DNA of 64,000 nt from Methanothermobacter sp. (GCF_030055435.1 NZ_JASFYG010000003.1:91619-155618); one strand, 5' to 3'. Positions 49,210 to 58,983 are shown, numbered from the stretch's first letter. Numbers and translations: made by a program. Notes: generated from the sequence alone by a model not told the origin.

Positions 49210-49219
49210 TTTATATAAG
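49210..49219 (+). promoter_or_regulatory. TATA box of the SLC13-type permease
   Basis: TTTATATAAG lies about 60 bases before the GAGGAGGT ribosome binding site region and the putative ACG start. Together they show that a transcript and a translation signal exist for the longer form. Confidence 0.6.
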
Positions 49220-49274
49220 GCAAAAATTATAAGCTACTGGAAACTTACAGTTACCAACCAGAGGAGGTAATATT

Positions 49275-50642
49275 ACGGATGCAAAGAAAGGATTTATTCT
49301 GAGTTTTCTTCTTGCACTTGCAGTGTATCTGATACCGTTACCCGGCCTTAAGGCTTCAGGACACGCAGCAATATCCTTACTTGTTTTCGCGGTTTCAATG
49401 TGGGCAACGGAGTCTGTTCCACTTGCAGTCACATCCCTCATAATACTCTTTGCACAGCCACTTATAGGCGTTGAGAGCTTTGAAAATGCTGTTATAGGAT
49501 TCGCAAACCCCATACTCTTCCTCATGATAGGTGGGTTCATAATGGCTGAGGCCATAAGGAAGAGTGGCCTTGCACAGAGATTCACCTACTACCTTTTAAG
49601 GAGACTTGGAACATCACCCGAGAGAGGCCTCTTTGTGAGCATATTCTCCACGGGGCTCCTCTCAGCGTGGATTGAGAACGTGGTGGCATTTGCAATGCTC
49701 CTTCCAATCATAAAGGAGATAATAGATATAATGGGCTGTTCTGAGCCTGAGAGGGGGAGGAGTAACTATGCAAAGGCAATGATACTGGGGGCGTCATTCG
49801 GGTCCCTCGCAGGTGGCTTCGGTACGGAGATAGGAACAGCCCCCAACCTCATGGCGGCTGCCTACACCCAGATACCATTCCTCAACTGGATGATCTTCGG
49901 GTTCCCCCTTGCAGTCGCAATGCTCTTTGTAATATGGTTTGTCCTCATGAGGATATTCCCCAGTGAGGTCACAGCCCTATGTGACGGTGACGCAGTTATA
50001 GGGAAGAAACTGATGGAACTTGGTGAGGTTAAAAGGGAGGAGAAGGTCAGCGCAGGGATACTCCTATTTGCAATTCTGCTCTGGGTGACAGCTGGCTGGA
50101 CAGGCATCAACAGTTACTCGGTTTCACTGATAGCTGCGGTGATGTTCATCTTCGCCGGTGTTATAACTTGGAAGGACGCCCAGAAGAATATTGACTGGGG
50201 CCTCATCGTGTTCTTTGGGGGTGCACTCTCCCTTGGAAGCGCCCTCCTCAAGACTGGTGCCGCCGCATGGCTGATAAATGACCTTGTCAGAATGCTGGGA
50301 TCTGATCCATCAACGATTCTTGTCATGCTGGTCCTCATGGTCCTTGCAGTGCTTATAACTCAGGTGATGTCAAATATAGCGTTATCAGCGATCCTGGTTC
50401 CGCTTTCAGTGACCCTTGCAGGTGCACAGCATCAGCCGGTGGGGATATATGCGGTTCCGGTTGCCATAGCATGTTCACTGTCCTTCATGCTACCAATGGC
50501 TGATCCAACCGTTGCAATGGCCTATGGTTCTGGCTATGTTAAGCTCCGTGACATACCCAGGGCGGGGATTCCTGTGATAGTGGTCGGTATCATCCTGACG
50601 GTCCTTGTGATTACAACACTCGCGGTGCCGTTCATAGCATAG
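49275..50642 (+). CDS. SLC13/DASS-family anion permease with apparent ACG start
   Basis: About 455 residues with eleven or so helices. SLC13/DASS signatures are seen in [43 protein letters not shown] and [15 protein letters not shown], then [17 protein letters not shown]. Members take up dicarboxylates, sulfate or phosphate with sodium. GAGGAGGT at 49261-49268 is followed six bases later by ACG GAT GCA AAG AAA GGA in frame, where an ATG would be expected. The next ordinary in-frame start, GTG at 49323, has no ribosome binding site and would cut the first helix. A T-to-C change in the start codon is the simplest reading. Confidence 0.83.
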   Translation, partial: TDAKKGFILSFLLALAVYLIPLPGLKASGHAAISLLVFAVSMWATESVPLAVTSLIILFAQPLIGVESFENAVIGFANPILFLMIGGFIMAEAIRKSGLAQRFTYYLLRRLGTSPERGLFVSIFSTGLLSAWIENVVAFAMLLPIIKEIIDIMGCSEPERGRSNYAKAMILGASFGSLAGGFGTEIGTAPNLMAAAYTQIPFLNWMIFGFPLAVAMLFVIWFVLMRIFPSEVTALCDGDAVIGKKLMELGEVKREEKVSAGILLFAILLWVTAGWTGINSYSVSLIAAVMFIFAGVITWKDAQKNIDWGLIVFFGGALSLGSALLKTGAAAWLINDLVRMLGSDPSTILVMLVLMVLAVLITQVMSNIALSAILVPLSVTLAGAQHQPVGIYAVPVAIACSLSFMLPMADPTVAMAYGSGYVKLRDIPRAGIPVIVVGIILTVLVITTLAVPFIA

Positions 50643-50670
50643 AATCAATGACTTGGACTCTGCGCTGAAT

Positions 50671-50740
50671 AAAAAAAATCTTTTTTTAATTTTTTTAAGA
50701 ATCAGATTCCTTAATTTTTGAATTGGTTCTTAAGAAAAAG
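50671..50740. terminator. Bidirectional terminator region
   Basis: An A8 tract, T7 and T7 runs and an inverted repeat (TTTTTTTAAGAA at about 50690-50701 with TTCTTAAGAAAAA at about 50727-50739) lie between the convergent permease and cobyric acid synthase genes. Both strands present T tracts after a weak hairpin. Confidence 0.5.
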
Positions 50741-50775
50741 TGGTGCTGGGGATATGCATATTGGGTCCTTTTCTT

Positions 50776-52293
50776 CTAATCCCCCTCTATGATGTCCTCA
50801 ATGATGGAGAGGTCCATGTTTTCCTCGACTATCTCAGCCAGCCGGTCAATTGAGAACCTCCTTGAGGCATCGAAGTGGTCGTCCACATAGTCAAGCTTTT
50901 CAAGGCCCTTCCTCTCCCGCAGAAGGTTTGTGAAGTACCTCCTGAATTTGAAGTTGTGGAATATCCCGTGGAAGTAGGTACCTGCAACGTTCCCATCAGC
51001 GGCACCATCGAATCCCATGGTGTATGTGTTACCAAAGCCCCTCTTAACTTTCATGAGGGGTTTAACATCACCCAGGACTGTGGTTCCCTCATGGAGCTCA
51101 TAGCCCTCCACGGTTTCCCCTGCAATACCTGAGAACAGGCCGGCGCCGGTGATCTCCCCTTCACTTCGGGATATTATTTTACCATCACCTGTGAAGGTGG
51201 TTTTGCAGTCAAGGAGGTTGAGGCCATCCAAGCTTCCCAGTTTTGACTCCTGAAGATTCTCATCCACTATCCTCCTTCCAAGCATCTGGAAACCACCGCA
51301 TATACCGAATACCGGTATCTCACGGCTCAGATCTCTGATCTCATCGGCGAAGCCATTCTCCCTTAGATACATGAGGTCGCTTATGGTGTTTCTGGTTCCG
51401 GGGATTATGATGGCGTCAAGGCCCTCGAGGCTGTCACCGGACTCTATGAGCCTCACAGCAACGTCCTCCTCGTACTCAAGGGGGTCTATGTCTGTGAAGT
51501 TGGATATTCGGGGAAGCCTCATGACACCGATCTTCACATCACCCCTTCCACGGTACTTGCGCTCTGAGAGCGAGGCTGAATCCTCCTCGGGAAGTTTCAG
51601 GTTCTCATCGTAGGGGAGCACACCAAGCACAGGCACCCCTGTTATTTCCTCAATCCTTTCTATACCTGGCATGAGGATTTCAAGGTTTCCCCGGAACTTG
51701 TTTATGACAACACCCTTTATCCGGGACCTGTCACGCTCATCGAGAAGCATCAGGGTGCCTGCAATTGAGGCGAAAACTCCCCCACGGTCTATATCAGCAA
51801 CAAGTATAACATCGGCGTCTGCAAGGTGGGCTATCTCCATATTGGCAAGGTCCCGGTCCCTCATGTTTATCTCGGCAGGGGATCCGGCCCCCTCAATCAC
51901 GATGATATCATATCGCTCCTTAAGGTAATCAAGGGACTCCTTTATGGCCTTTAGGGCGGTTTCCCGGAACTCTGTCTGGTACTCCTGAAAGTTCATGTTT
52001 CCTGCGGGTCTGCCGTGGACTATGACCTGGGATGTGAAGTCCTCCTTGGGTTTGAGGAGTATGGGGTTCATGTGGTATGATGGCCTGATACCTGCAGCCT
52101 CTGCCTGGAGGACCTGGGCCACCGCTATCTCCCGGTTCTCATGGGTTGTGAAGGAATTCAGTGACATGTTCTGGGATTTGAAGGGGGCAACCCGGTAGCC
52201 CCTCTTTGAGAATATGCGGCAGAGTGCAGCCACAAGGACACTCTTACCTGCACTTGATGATGTCCCCTGCACCATTATACATTTTGAACTCAT
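50776..52293 (-). CDS. cobQ: Cobyric acid synthase (CbiP/CobQ)
   Basis: A 505-residue amidotransferase that amidates four side chains of the corrin ring. The N-terminal domain starts with MVQGTSSSAGKSVLVAALCRI, a deviant P-loop. The C-terminal class I glutamine amidotransferase domain has the Cys in VFGICGGFQMLG and a His in FHGIFHN. GGTGAAGAA precedes the ATG. With cbiD it supplies the corrinoid used by the methyltransferases. Confidence 0.94.
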   Translation of the reverse strand: MSSKCIMVQGTSSSAGKSVLVAALCRIFSKRGYRVAPFKSQNMSLNSFTTHENREIAVAQVLQAEAAGIRPSYHMNPILLKPKEDFTSQVIVHGRPAGNMNFQEYQTEFRETALKAIKESLDYLKERYDIIVIEGAGSPAEINMRDRDLANMEIAHLADADVILVADIDRGGVFASIAGTLMLLDERDRSRIKGVVINKFRGNLEILMPGIERIEEITGVPVLGVLPYDENLKLPEEDSASLSERKYRGRGDVKIGVMRLPRISNFTDIDPLEYEEDVAVRLIESGDSLEGLDAIIIPGTRNTISDLMYLRENGFADEIRDLSREIPVFGICGGFQMLGRRIVDENLQESKLGSLDGLNLLDCKTTFTGDGKIISRSEGEITGAGLFSGIAGETVEGYELHEGTTVLGDVKPLMKVKRGFGNTYTMGFDGAADGNVAGTYFHGIFHNFKFRRYFTNLLRERKGLEKLDYVDDHFDASRRFSIDRLAEIVEENMDLSIIEDIIEGD

Positions 52294-52411
52294 TTCTTCA
52301 CCACTTCTGGGCTGCTGTGATCCTAAGATCTATTGATCACTAAAATCTTAAATACCTTGGCGGTATAAATATTATCTGAGTCTGTTTGATTTATTATGTG
52401 GAGATGGTTGG

Positions 52412-53653
52412 ATGTCCGGTGTTTCTCCTGAAAGTCCTTCACTTTCTGAGGAGGACCTTAAATCAGTATTTGAGACGGTTATACTTAACAGCCCCGATGG
52501 GGTGATCACAGTTGACTCTGAGGGTATTATCGTATTCTCAAACCCCGCGGCAGATAAGATGTTTGGATACACCTCCCTTGAGGGTAAAAGTGTTGATTTA
52601 CTCGTCCCGGAATCCCTCAGGGATGACCTCCAGGCTAAAATGAGGGAATATGGGATGGAGGGGGAGCACGAACTCGCAGGGAGGGTTTTTGAAACCACAT
52701 CCCTCCGATCAGATGGGACCGAGTTCCCTGTTGAAATGAGCCTGAACTCTGCACGGACTGCAGGGGGCCTTTTCCTGACCTCAATAATCAGGGATATCTC
52801 AGAGAGGAGGAGAATGGAGGATGAGATCCATAGAAGGGAGGAGCAGTTCAGGGACCTCTTTGAGAACGCCAATGACATGATACAAGCGGTTGACCCTGAG
52901 GGCAGGTTTGTATATGTTAATAGGGCCTGGAGGGAGACCCTGGGTTACACTGAGGATGACATTGAGAATCTCACAATATTTGACGTGATACACCCCGACA
53001 AGCTGGATGAGTGCCACGAGATCTTCAACCGTGTAATGAGCGGGGAGAGCATCCCCCTGGTTGAAACCGCATTCATAACAAAGGATGGTAAGAAAATCTT
53101 GGTGGAGGGAAACGTCAACGTCCGCATGAGGGATGGTGAGGTTGAATACAGCCGGGCAATCTTCAGGGATGTGACAGAGAGGGTGAAGTTCCAGCGTGAA
53201 CTCGAAAGGCTGGCTTCAATCGTGGAGTCCTCGGGGGATGCCATCGTAAGCTATGACCTTGATGGGACCATAATTGACTGGAACAGGGGTGCTGAGAGGA
53301 TATACGGTTACAGCGCAGATGAGGTCAGGGGACAGAACGTCTCGATCCTCATGGATGAGGAGGAATTTGAAAGGCTCAGGGGTCTCATATCGGAGGTGAA
53401 ATCCGGTAAACTTGTTTCAAACTTTGAGGCCAGAAGTTTCAGGAAGGATGGGGAGGAGATATGGGTTTCCATTTCACTCTCACCACTCAAGGACGTTAAT
53501 GGTGAGATTATAGGGGTATCCACCATTGCAAGGGATATAACTGAGATGAAGAGGACACAGGAGGCCCTGAGGGCGAGTGAGGAGAAGTACCGTAAAATAG
53601 TTGAGAAATTTATCCAGAATGCCCTTGCCCTCATATCAGAGATAAACCGCTAA
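52412..53653 (+). CDS. PAS-domain-only signalling protein
   Basis: 413 residues made of three PAS domains (about 15-135, 140-265, 268-395), each closing with a RDISER/RDVTER/RDITEM linker, as in PAS/PAC modules. No kinase, cyclase or DNA-binding domain follows; the protein ends a few residues after the last linker (EKYRKIVEKFIQNALALISEINR). It has no membrane segment, unlike the kinase at 18503. It may bind a ligand and act by partner contact, or have lost a kinase domain. A GGTATAAATATT box lies near 52360. Confidence 0.85.
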   Translation: MSGVSPESPSLSEEDLKSVFETVILNSPDGVITVDSEGIIVFSNPAADKMFGYTSLEGKSVDLLVPESLRDDLQAKMREYGMEGEHELAGRVFETTSLRSDGTEFPVEMSLNSARTAGGLFLTSIIRDISERRRMEDEIHRREEQFRDLFENANDMIQAVDPEGRFVYVNRAWRETLGYTEDDIENLTIFDVIHPDKLDECHEIFNRVMSGESIPLVETAFITKDGKKILVEGNVNVRMRDGEVEYSRAIFRDVTERVKFQRELERLASIVESSGDAIVSYDLDGTIIDWNRGAERIYGYSADEVRGQNVSILMDEEEFERLRGLISEVKSGKLVSNFEARSFRKDGEEIWVSISLSPLKDVNGEIIGVSTIARDITEMKRTQEALRASEEKYRKIVEKFIQNALALISEINR

Positions 53654-53791
53654 CCCAAGAGATACCTTTATAAGTGACATCACCATATATTAAAATAAAA
53701 ATTTGTAAGTAAAATATTTTAGGCAGAAGGGACAACCATAAACTGTGATTTTATTTTAACCACTTCACTTAATGGAGGCATTTGAATAGAA

Positions 53792-55726
53792 ATGAAAACC
53801 ACCATTAAAAAATTCAGAACAGAAGAATCTGTTTCATATGAAAGTACTGACGATAAGAAGGAATCAGGGAGGAGCCTTTCATATGAAACCTCAAAGGATA
53901 TAGATGTCCCTGAAAGACTCATAGATCAGATCATAGGTCAGGAAGAGGCAGTTGAGACCATAAAAAAGGCTGCAGAACAGAGGCGTAACGTATTATTAAT
54001 AGGCGAACCAGGTGTCGGCAAATCAATGCTGGCAAAGGCAATGGCGGAACTCCTGCCCCGGGAAAAACTTCAGGACATACTGGTTTACCCCAACATAGAC
54101 GACCCAAACAACCCCCTCATAGGTACTGTACCTGCAGGAGAGGGCAGGAAAATAGTCATGAACCACAAGAACAGGGCGAGGGCACAGGATGAGAAGAAGA
54201 ACCTCTTTATGATGCTCATAATATCATTCATCCTTGTCCTCGGGTTCATGGTTAACCAGTTCCTTGCAGCCATAATAGCTGCGGGTATAGTCTTCCTGGC
54301 CCTCCAGCAGTTCAGGCCAAGGACCACCGTCATGGTGCCCAAGCTCCTGGTCAACAACGAGGGAAGGCAGGTTGCCCCATTCGTGGATGCAACAGGTGCC
54401 CATGCAGGTGCGCTCCTTGGGGATGTGAGGCACGACCCCTACCAGTCAGGAGGTCTTGGCACACCGGCACATGAGAGGGTCGAGGCCGGGATGATACACA
54501 GGGCCAACAAGGGGGTCCTCTACATAGACGAGATAGGGACAATGAAGATGAAGACCCAGCAGGAACTCCTCACAGCCATGCAGGAGAAGAAGTACTCCAT
54601 CACGGGTCAGAGCGAGACAAGCAGCGGTGCAATGGTGCGCTCACAGGCCGTCCCCTGTGACTTTGTGCTCGTGGCATCAGGTAACCTGCAGGTGCTTGAA
54701 GGCATGCACCCAGCCCTCCGTTCAAGGATAAGAGGATACGGTTACGAGGTTTTCATGAAGGACACAATGCCTGATACACCTGAAAACAGGGACAAACTTG
54801 TCCAGTTCGTTGCACAGGAAGTTGAAAAGGATGGAAGGATCCCCCACTTCAGCAGGGGGGCCATAGAGGAGATAATAAGGGAGGCCCAGAGGAGGGCCGG
54901 TAAGAAGGATTCACTCACACTAAAACTCCGTGAACTTGGGGGTCTTGTGAGGGCTGCAGGGGACATTGCCAAGAGCCGTGGCGCTGAACTGGTTGAGACC
55001 AGGGATGTAATGGAGGCAAAGAAACTTTCAAGGACCCTCGAACAGCAGATCGCAGACCGATACATTGTACAGAAGAAGAAGTACAGTGTCTTCAAATCAG
55101 AGGGCGGAGAGGTCGGACGTGTCAATGGACTTGCAATAATCGGTGACAGAAGCGGCATCATACTCCCGATAGCTGCAGAGGCAGCCCCCGCCCAGAGCAA
55201 GGAGGAGGGCAGAATAATCGCCACAGGTAAACTCGGTGAGATCGCCCGTGAAGCGGTCCAGAACGTAAGCGCCCTCATCAAGAAATACACGGGTACAGAC
55301 ATATCAAACTATGACATACACATCCAGTTCCTCCAGGCATACGATGGTGTGGAGGGTGACAGTGCAAGCGTCTCAGTGGCAACAGCCGTCATATCGGCCC
55401 TCGAGGAGATACCCGTGGACCAGTCAGTTGCCCTAACAGGCTCACTGAGCATACGTGGAGATGTGCTCCCGGTGGGTGGGGTTACAGGAAAGATAGAGGC
55501 GGCTGCAGAGGCAGGGATAAAGAAGGTACTCATACCAGCCTCCAACATGGGGGACGTCATGATTGAAAAGAAGTATGAGGATAAGGTTGAGATAATACCC
55601 GTTGAGACCCTCGGTGACGTCCTGGAACACGCCCTAATTGGTAAGGGCAAGGAGAGCCTCCTTGAGAGGATGCAGAAGATAAGCGATATAGTACCCTCAA
55701 TCATGAAGAAGCCAGCCATGAACTGA
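53792..55726 (+). CDS. lonB: ATP-dependent membrane protease LonB
   Basis: 644 residues. An AAA+ domain has Walker A GEPGVGKS (71-78), interrupted by a two-helix membrane insert (about 138-172), as in all archaeal LonB. Walker B is VLYIDEIGTM. The protease domain has the Ser524/Lys567 dyad (EGDSASVS and GVTGKIEAA), 43 residues apart as in Lon. It is an essential quality-control protease in several archaea. The ATG lies 13 bases after GGAGG, an unusually long spacing. The 5' coding part holds two identical 12-base palindromes. Confidence 0.95.
   Translation: MKTTIKKFRTEESVSYESTDDKKESGRSLSYETSKDIDVPERLIDQIIGQEEAVETIKKAAEQRRNVLLIGEPGVGKSMLAKAMAELLPREKLQDILVYPNIDDPNNPLIGTVPAGEGRKIVMNHKNRARAQDEKKNLFMMLIISFILVLGFMVNQFLAAIIAAGIVFLALQQFRPRTTVMVPKLLVNNEGRQVAPFVDATGAHAGALLGDVRHDPYQSGGLGTPAHERVEAGMIHRANKGVLYIDEIGTMKMKTQQELLTAMQEKKYSITGQSETSSGAMVRSQAVPCDFVLVASGNLQVLEGMHPALRSRIRGYGYEVFMKDTMPDTPENRDKLVQFVAQEVEKDGRIPHFSRGAIEEIIREAQRRAGKKDSLTLKLRELGGLVRAAGDIAKSRGAELVETRDVMEAKKLSRTLEQQIADRYIVQKKKYSVFKSEGGEVGRVNGLAIIGDRSGIILPIAAEAAPAQSKEEGRIIATGKLGEIAREAVQNVSALIKKYTGTDISNYDIHIQFLQAYDGVEGDSASVSVATAVISALEEIPVDQSVALTGSLSIRGDVLPVGGVTGKIEAAAEAGIKKVLIPASNMGDVMIEKKYEDKVEIIPVETLGDVLEHALIGKGKESLLERMQKISDIVPSIMKKPAMN
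53832..53888. repeat. Two identical 12-base palindromes in the 5' end of lonB
   Basis: TTTCATATGAAA occurs at 53832-53843 and again at 53877-53888, 45 bases apart centre to centre, encoding part of SYES and SYET. The region codes for the variable N-terminal extension of LonB. Confidence 0.7.
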
Positions 55727-55829
55727 TTTTTAGGAGCTGGACTTATTTCCCTTTTTTAAAGGACCTTTGTAGATGGTTGTTTTTTACTCTTTAGTAGAGT
55801 GTCCACGTTTTAATGTCAAAATAAAAAAA

Positions 55830-56684
55830 TTATTTTATTGCCTCCGCAATCAGAGGTGCCACCGAGATCTCACTCACCTCTGATTTCAGGGTGTCCGTTG
55901 CAATCACCCGCTCAACACCTGCAGAGAATATCCTGAGCAGGGCGTCCTCCACCAGGACAGGGTGGACACAGCAGACGGTTATGCTTGAGGCCCCGCAGTT
56001 TCTTAAAATTCCCGCAGCGTTTACAATCGTACCCCCCGTACTTATGATGTCATCCACCACCACAGCGTCCATACCCTCAACATCCAGGTCCCTAACCCTG
56101 GTCTCAACGGTTTCAGGGGAAAGCCTCACCTTCTCCATGTAATCGCATTCACATCCAAGTATGCTGCTGACCTCCCTAGCATGGCCCATGGCACCCTTAT
56201 CGGGTGCGATGATCACAGGGTCATCCAGGAATGAGATGTGCCTGGCTATGAGGGGCATGGCAGAGAGTTCAGTTACAGGTACGGTGAAGAATTCGCTGAG
56301 GCAGTTCTCATGGAGGTTCACAGTTATGATTTCATCTGCACCAGCTGCCTCCAGGAGATGGGCAACTATTCTGGCTGACACAGCCTCTCCACTCTTGAAG
56401 CGCCGCTCCTGCCTCCCGTAACCGAAGTAGGGTATCACGGCCCGTACATAATCCGCCCCAAGATCCTTAAGATTCTCCATCATGAAGAGGAGTTCCATTA
56501 GGTTCTCATCCTGAGGGTAACCTGTTGACTGGACAACGGTGACCTCACCATCAACCTCGCCCTTAACACGGATGTAACGCTCCCCGTCAGGAAATTTACG
56601 GGTTTCAACCGGGCAAAGCTTATCATCAAGCAAATCTGCAACGCTTGCAGCGAGTTTCTGTGATGCTGAACAACCTATTATCAT
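55830..56684 (-). CDS. prs: Ribose-phosphate pyrophosphokinase
   Basis: A 284-residue archaeal-type PRPP synthase. PRPP is the donor for MptG in this window, histidine and nucleotide synthesis. Landmarks are FPDGERYIRV, YFGYGRQERRFKSGEAVSARI, APDKGAMGHAREV and the PRPP loop VDDIISTGGTIVNAA. AGGTGATTTTTC precedes the ATG. An A/T-rich region with a small hairpin (ACTCT-TTAGT-AGAGT near 55788) lies between it and lonB. Confidence 0.95.
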   Translation of the reverse strand: MIIGCSASQKLAASVADLLDDKLCPVETRKFPDGERYIRVKGEVDGEVTVVQSTGYPQDENLMELLFMMENLKDLGADYVRAVIPYFGYGRQERRFKSGEAVSARIVAHLLEAAGADEIITVNLHENCLSEFFTVPVTELSAMPLIARHISFLDDPVIIAPDKGAMGHAREVSSILGCECDYMEKVRLSPETVETRVRDLDVEGMDAVVVDDIISTGGTIVNAAGILRNCGASSITVCCVHPVLVEDALLRIFSAGVERVIATDTLKSEVSEISVAPLIAEAIK

Positions 56685-56710
56685 GAAAAATCACCTGTGT
56701 GGATTAACAA

Positions 56711-56748
56711 TTTTTATATAGATAACTCTATTAATTCTAATTATAAAA
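56711..56748. promoter_or_regulatory. Divergent prs / hypA promoters
   Basis: TTTTATATAGATA (about 56711-56723) is positioned for minus-strand prs, and AATTATAAAATTTTG (about 56737-56751) for plus-strand hypA. The two boxes are about 25 bases apart in a 91-base gap. Confidence 0.55.
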
Positions 56749-56775
56749 TTTTGTCAGACCAGAGAGGTGAAATGG

Positions 56776-57144
56776 TTGCATGAACTATCCATGGCCGATG
56801 CAATTGTAAGGACAGTCATCGATGCTGCAGAGAAGAACGAGGCAGTGGAGGTGCTGGAGGTCACGGTTGAGATCGGCCAGCTCACTCTACTTAACCCTGA
56901 ACAGATCAGATTCATGCTGGAGGTCCTCAGCGAAGGTACAATACTTGAGGGGGCAGATTTTAACCTTGAAGTTGTCCCTGTTGAAATAGAATGTGAATGT
57001 GGATATGAGGGCGTAGTTGAGGTTGATGAACTTGACCACTTCGCCCCTATCATAAGCTGCCCTGAATGCGGGGGACATGAGTTCCAGGTGAGGACTGGCA
57101 GGGAATGCAACGTCAGGAACATAAAAATTGAGAAGAGGGAATAG
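56776..57144 (+). CDS. hypA: Hydrogenase nickel incorporation protein HypA
   Basis: 122 residues. HypA delivers nickel to NiFe-hydrogenases. The mature N terminus must read Met-His-Glu because His2 binds nickel; TTG at 56776 gives MHELSMADA, with GAGAGGTGA five bases upstream. The GTG at 56767 is part of that site and would bury His2. The zinc site is CECG near residue 74 and CPECGG near 95. It lies 12 bases before hypB. Confidence 0.94.
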   Translation: MHELSMADAIVRTVIDAAEKNEAVEVLEVTVEIGQLTLLNPEQIRFMLEVLSEGTILEGADFNLEVVPVEIECECGYEGVVEVDELDHFAPIISCPECGGHEFQVRTGRECNVRNIKIEKRE

Positions 57145-57156
57145 AGGAGGAATTCC

Positions 57157-57810
57157 ATGCATAAGATAGCAGAGGTTGAAATTCAGAATGATATTCTCCT
57201 TGCAAACAGAAAACTTGCCAAAAAAAACCAGAGGCGCCTTGACAGGTCAAACGTCTTTGCAGTTGATTTCCTGGGTGCAATAGGGTCAGGAAAGACCACA
57301 CTCATAGAGAGGCTCATTGAGAATATGGACAGGAAGGTTGCGGTCATTGCTGGGGATGTTATAAGCAAATTTGACGCCGGGAGGTTCGAAAGGTATGGCG
57401 TCCCCGTCGTTGGGCTGAACACAGGTAAGGAATGCCACCTTGACGCTCACCTCGTTGAACACGCACTTGAGGACCTCCCACTTGAGGAGGTGGACATACT
57501 TTTCATTGAAAACGTTGGTAACCTCATATGTCCAGTGGACTTTGACCTTGGATCACATATGAGGGTCGTTGTTGTTAGTTCCACAGAGGGCGATGATACG
57601 GTGGAGAAGCATCCACTCATATTCAGGGAGGCTGACCTTGTGGTTATCAACAAGGCAGACCTTGCAGATGCTGTTGGTGCAGATCTCGATAAGATGGTTG
57701 AGGATGTTAAGCGTATCAACCCCGATGTGAAGGTTCTTAAAACCAGTCTCAAAACAGGTGAGGGTGTTCAGGAGATCATTGACGCCATTGAGGAAGCCAT
57801 GGCGGATTAA
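57157..57810 (+). CDS. hypB: Hydrogenase nickel incorporation GTPase HypB
   Basis: A 217-residue G3E GTPase that drives nickel transfer to hydrogenase with HypA. The P-loop is GAIGSGKTT (40-48), the metal site lies in NTGKECHLDAHLVEHAL, and NKADLAD binds guanine. No N-terminal histidine-rich stretch is present, as usual in methanogens. GAGGAGG precedes the ATG. Forms an operon with hypA, and the DUF354 gene follows 18 bases later. Confidence 0.95.
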   Translation: MHKIAEVEIQNDILLANRKLAKKNQRRLDRSNVFAVDFLGAIGSGKTTLIERLIENMDRKVAVIAGDVISKFDAGRFERYGVPVVGLNTGKECHLDAHLVEHALEDLPLEEVDILFIENVGNLICPVDFDLGSHMRVVVVSSTEGDDTVEKHPLIFREADLVVINKADLADAVGADLDKMVEDVKRINPDVKVLKTSLKTGEGVQEIIDAIEEAMAD

Positions 57811-57828
57811 AATTTTATGGTGGTCCCC

Positions 57829-58866
57829 TTGAAGATATGGATTGACATTACAAACGCCCCTCATGTGAGGTTTTTCAGGGATATCATCACCCACCTCCAG
57901 GACGAGGGGGAGGATGTGATCATAACAGCAAGGAAGTTCGGGGATATCCACAGGCTCATGAACCTCTTTGGCTTTGAATTCACATCGATAGGAAAACACG
58001 GAGTAACACTCGCTGAAAAGCTCCTTGAAAGTACAAAAAGGGCCTACAAGCTCTCAAAATTTATAAACGAAGAGAAACCCGACGTTGGCCTTTCAAAACA
58101 TTCAATAGAGCTTCCGAGGGTCACATTTGGTCTTGGAATTCCCAGTGTATATGTGCTGGACAATGAACATGCCATTGCAGCCAACAAGCTGACACTCCCA
58201 CTCTGTGATCATATAATCATGCCTGAGGTCATTGACCTCTGGGATATAATGAAGACAGGGGCTGACCCCAACAGGATAACGAGGTACAGGGGGACATCTG
58301 AGATAATCCACTTCCAGAACTTTGAGTACAATGAGAACATCTTCGAGGACCTGAACCTGAAACTTGAAAGGGAGAAGACCATACTCATGAGGCCAGAACC
58401 ATCTCTGGCCTCCTACCTGGATGCTGACTGCCATGAATCGGTGCTCACACCAATAGTGGAGATTCTCAAGGACTACGCCAACATTCTCATCATCCCACGG
58501 TTCAGGGAACAGGAAGAGATCTTCAGGGGATACGACAATGTCACCATAATCAAGCCGCCGGTTGATACATTCAGCCTCATTAAGAGGTGCGACCTTGTAA
58601 TTGGGGCCGGGGGGACCATGAACAGGGAGGCAGCCCTACTGGGCACACCGGTCATATCATGTTATCCTGGAAAGCCGCTTTCGGTTGACAGGTTCTACAT
58701 TGAGAATGGACTGATGTACAGGTCAACGGATGTTGATGAGATAGTTAACATGGCACTGAGGCTTCTTGTTTCACGCAAGGGCATGAAGAAAATCAAGACA
58801 GACGACCTTTTCAGGATAATAATTGACAGTGTCTATGAGGCCGCTGATTCTGGACCTGAAAAGTAG
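57829..58866 (+). CDS. DUF354 family protein (GT-B-like)
   Basis: About 345 residues. The N terminus KIWIDITNAPHVRFFRDIITHL and C-terminal LVIGAGGTMNREAALLGTPVISCYPG follow the GT-B glycosyltransferase pattern (UDP-GlcNAc 2-epimerase/MurG-like). It belongs to the archaeal DUF354 family, with no proven activity. A glycosyltransfer or nucleotide-sugar role is likely from fold. The TTG at 57829 is preceded by GGTGGT; the in-frame ATG at 57817 has no site. Confidence 0.82.
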   Translation: MKIWIDITNAPHVRFFRDIITHLQDEGEDVIITARKFGDIHRLMNLFGFEFTSIGKHGVTLAEKLLESTKRAYKLSKFINEEKPDVGLSKHSIELPRVTFGLGIPSVYVLDNEHAIAANKLTLPLCDHIIMPEVIDLWDIMKTGADPNRITRYRGTSEIIHFQNFEYNENIFEDLNLKLEREKTILMRPEPSLASYLDADCHESVLTPIVEILKDYANILIIPRFREQEEIFRGYDNVTIIKPPVDTFSLIKRCDLVIGAGGTMNREAALLGTPVISCYPGKPLSVDRFYIENGLMYRSTDVDEIVNMALRLLVSRKGMKKIKTDDLFRIIIDSVYEAADSGPEK

Positions 58867-58871
58867 TATTG

Positions 58872-58946
<75 letters not shown>

Positions 58947-58973
58947 CAACACAGTATAACAATTAAGTCTTTT

Positions 58974-58983
58974 CATATTTAAA
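58974..58983 (-). promoter_or_regulatory. TATA box of tRNA-Ala
   Basis: CATATTTAAA on the plus strand (TTTAAATATG as read) begins 28 bases upstream of the tRNA 5' end. Confidence 0.6.
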
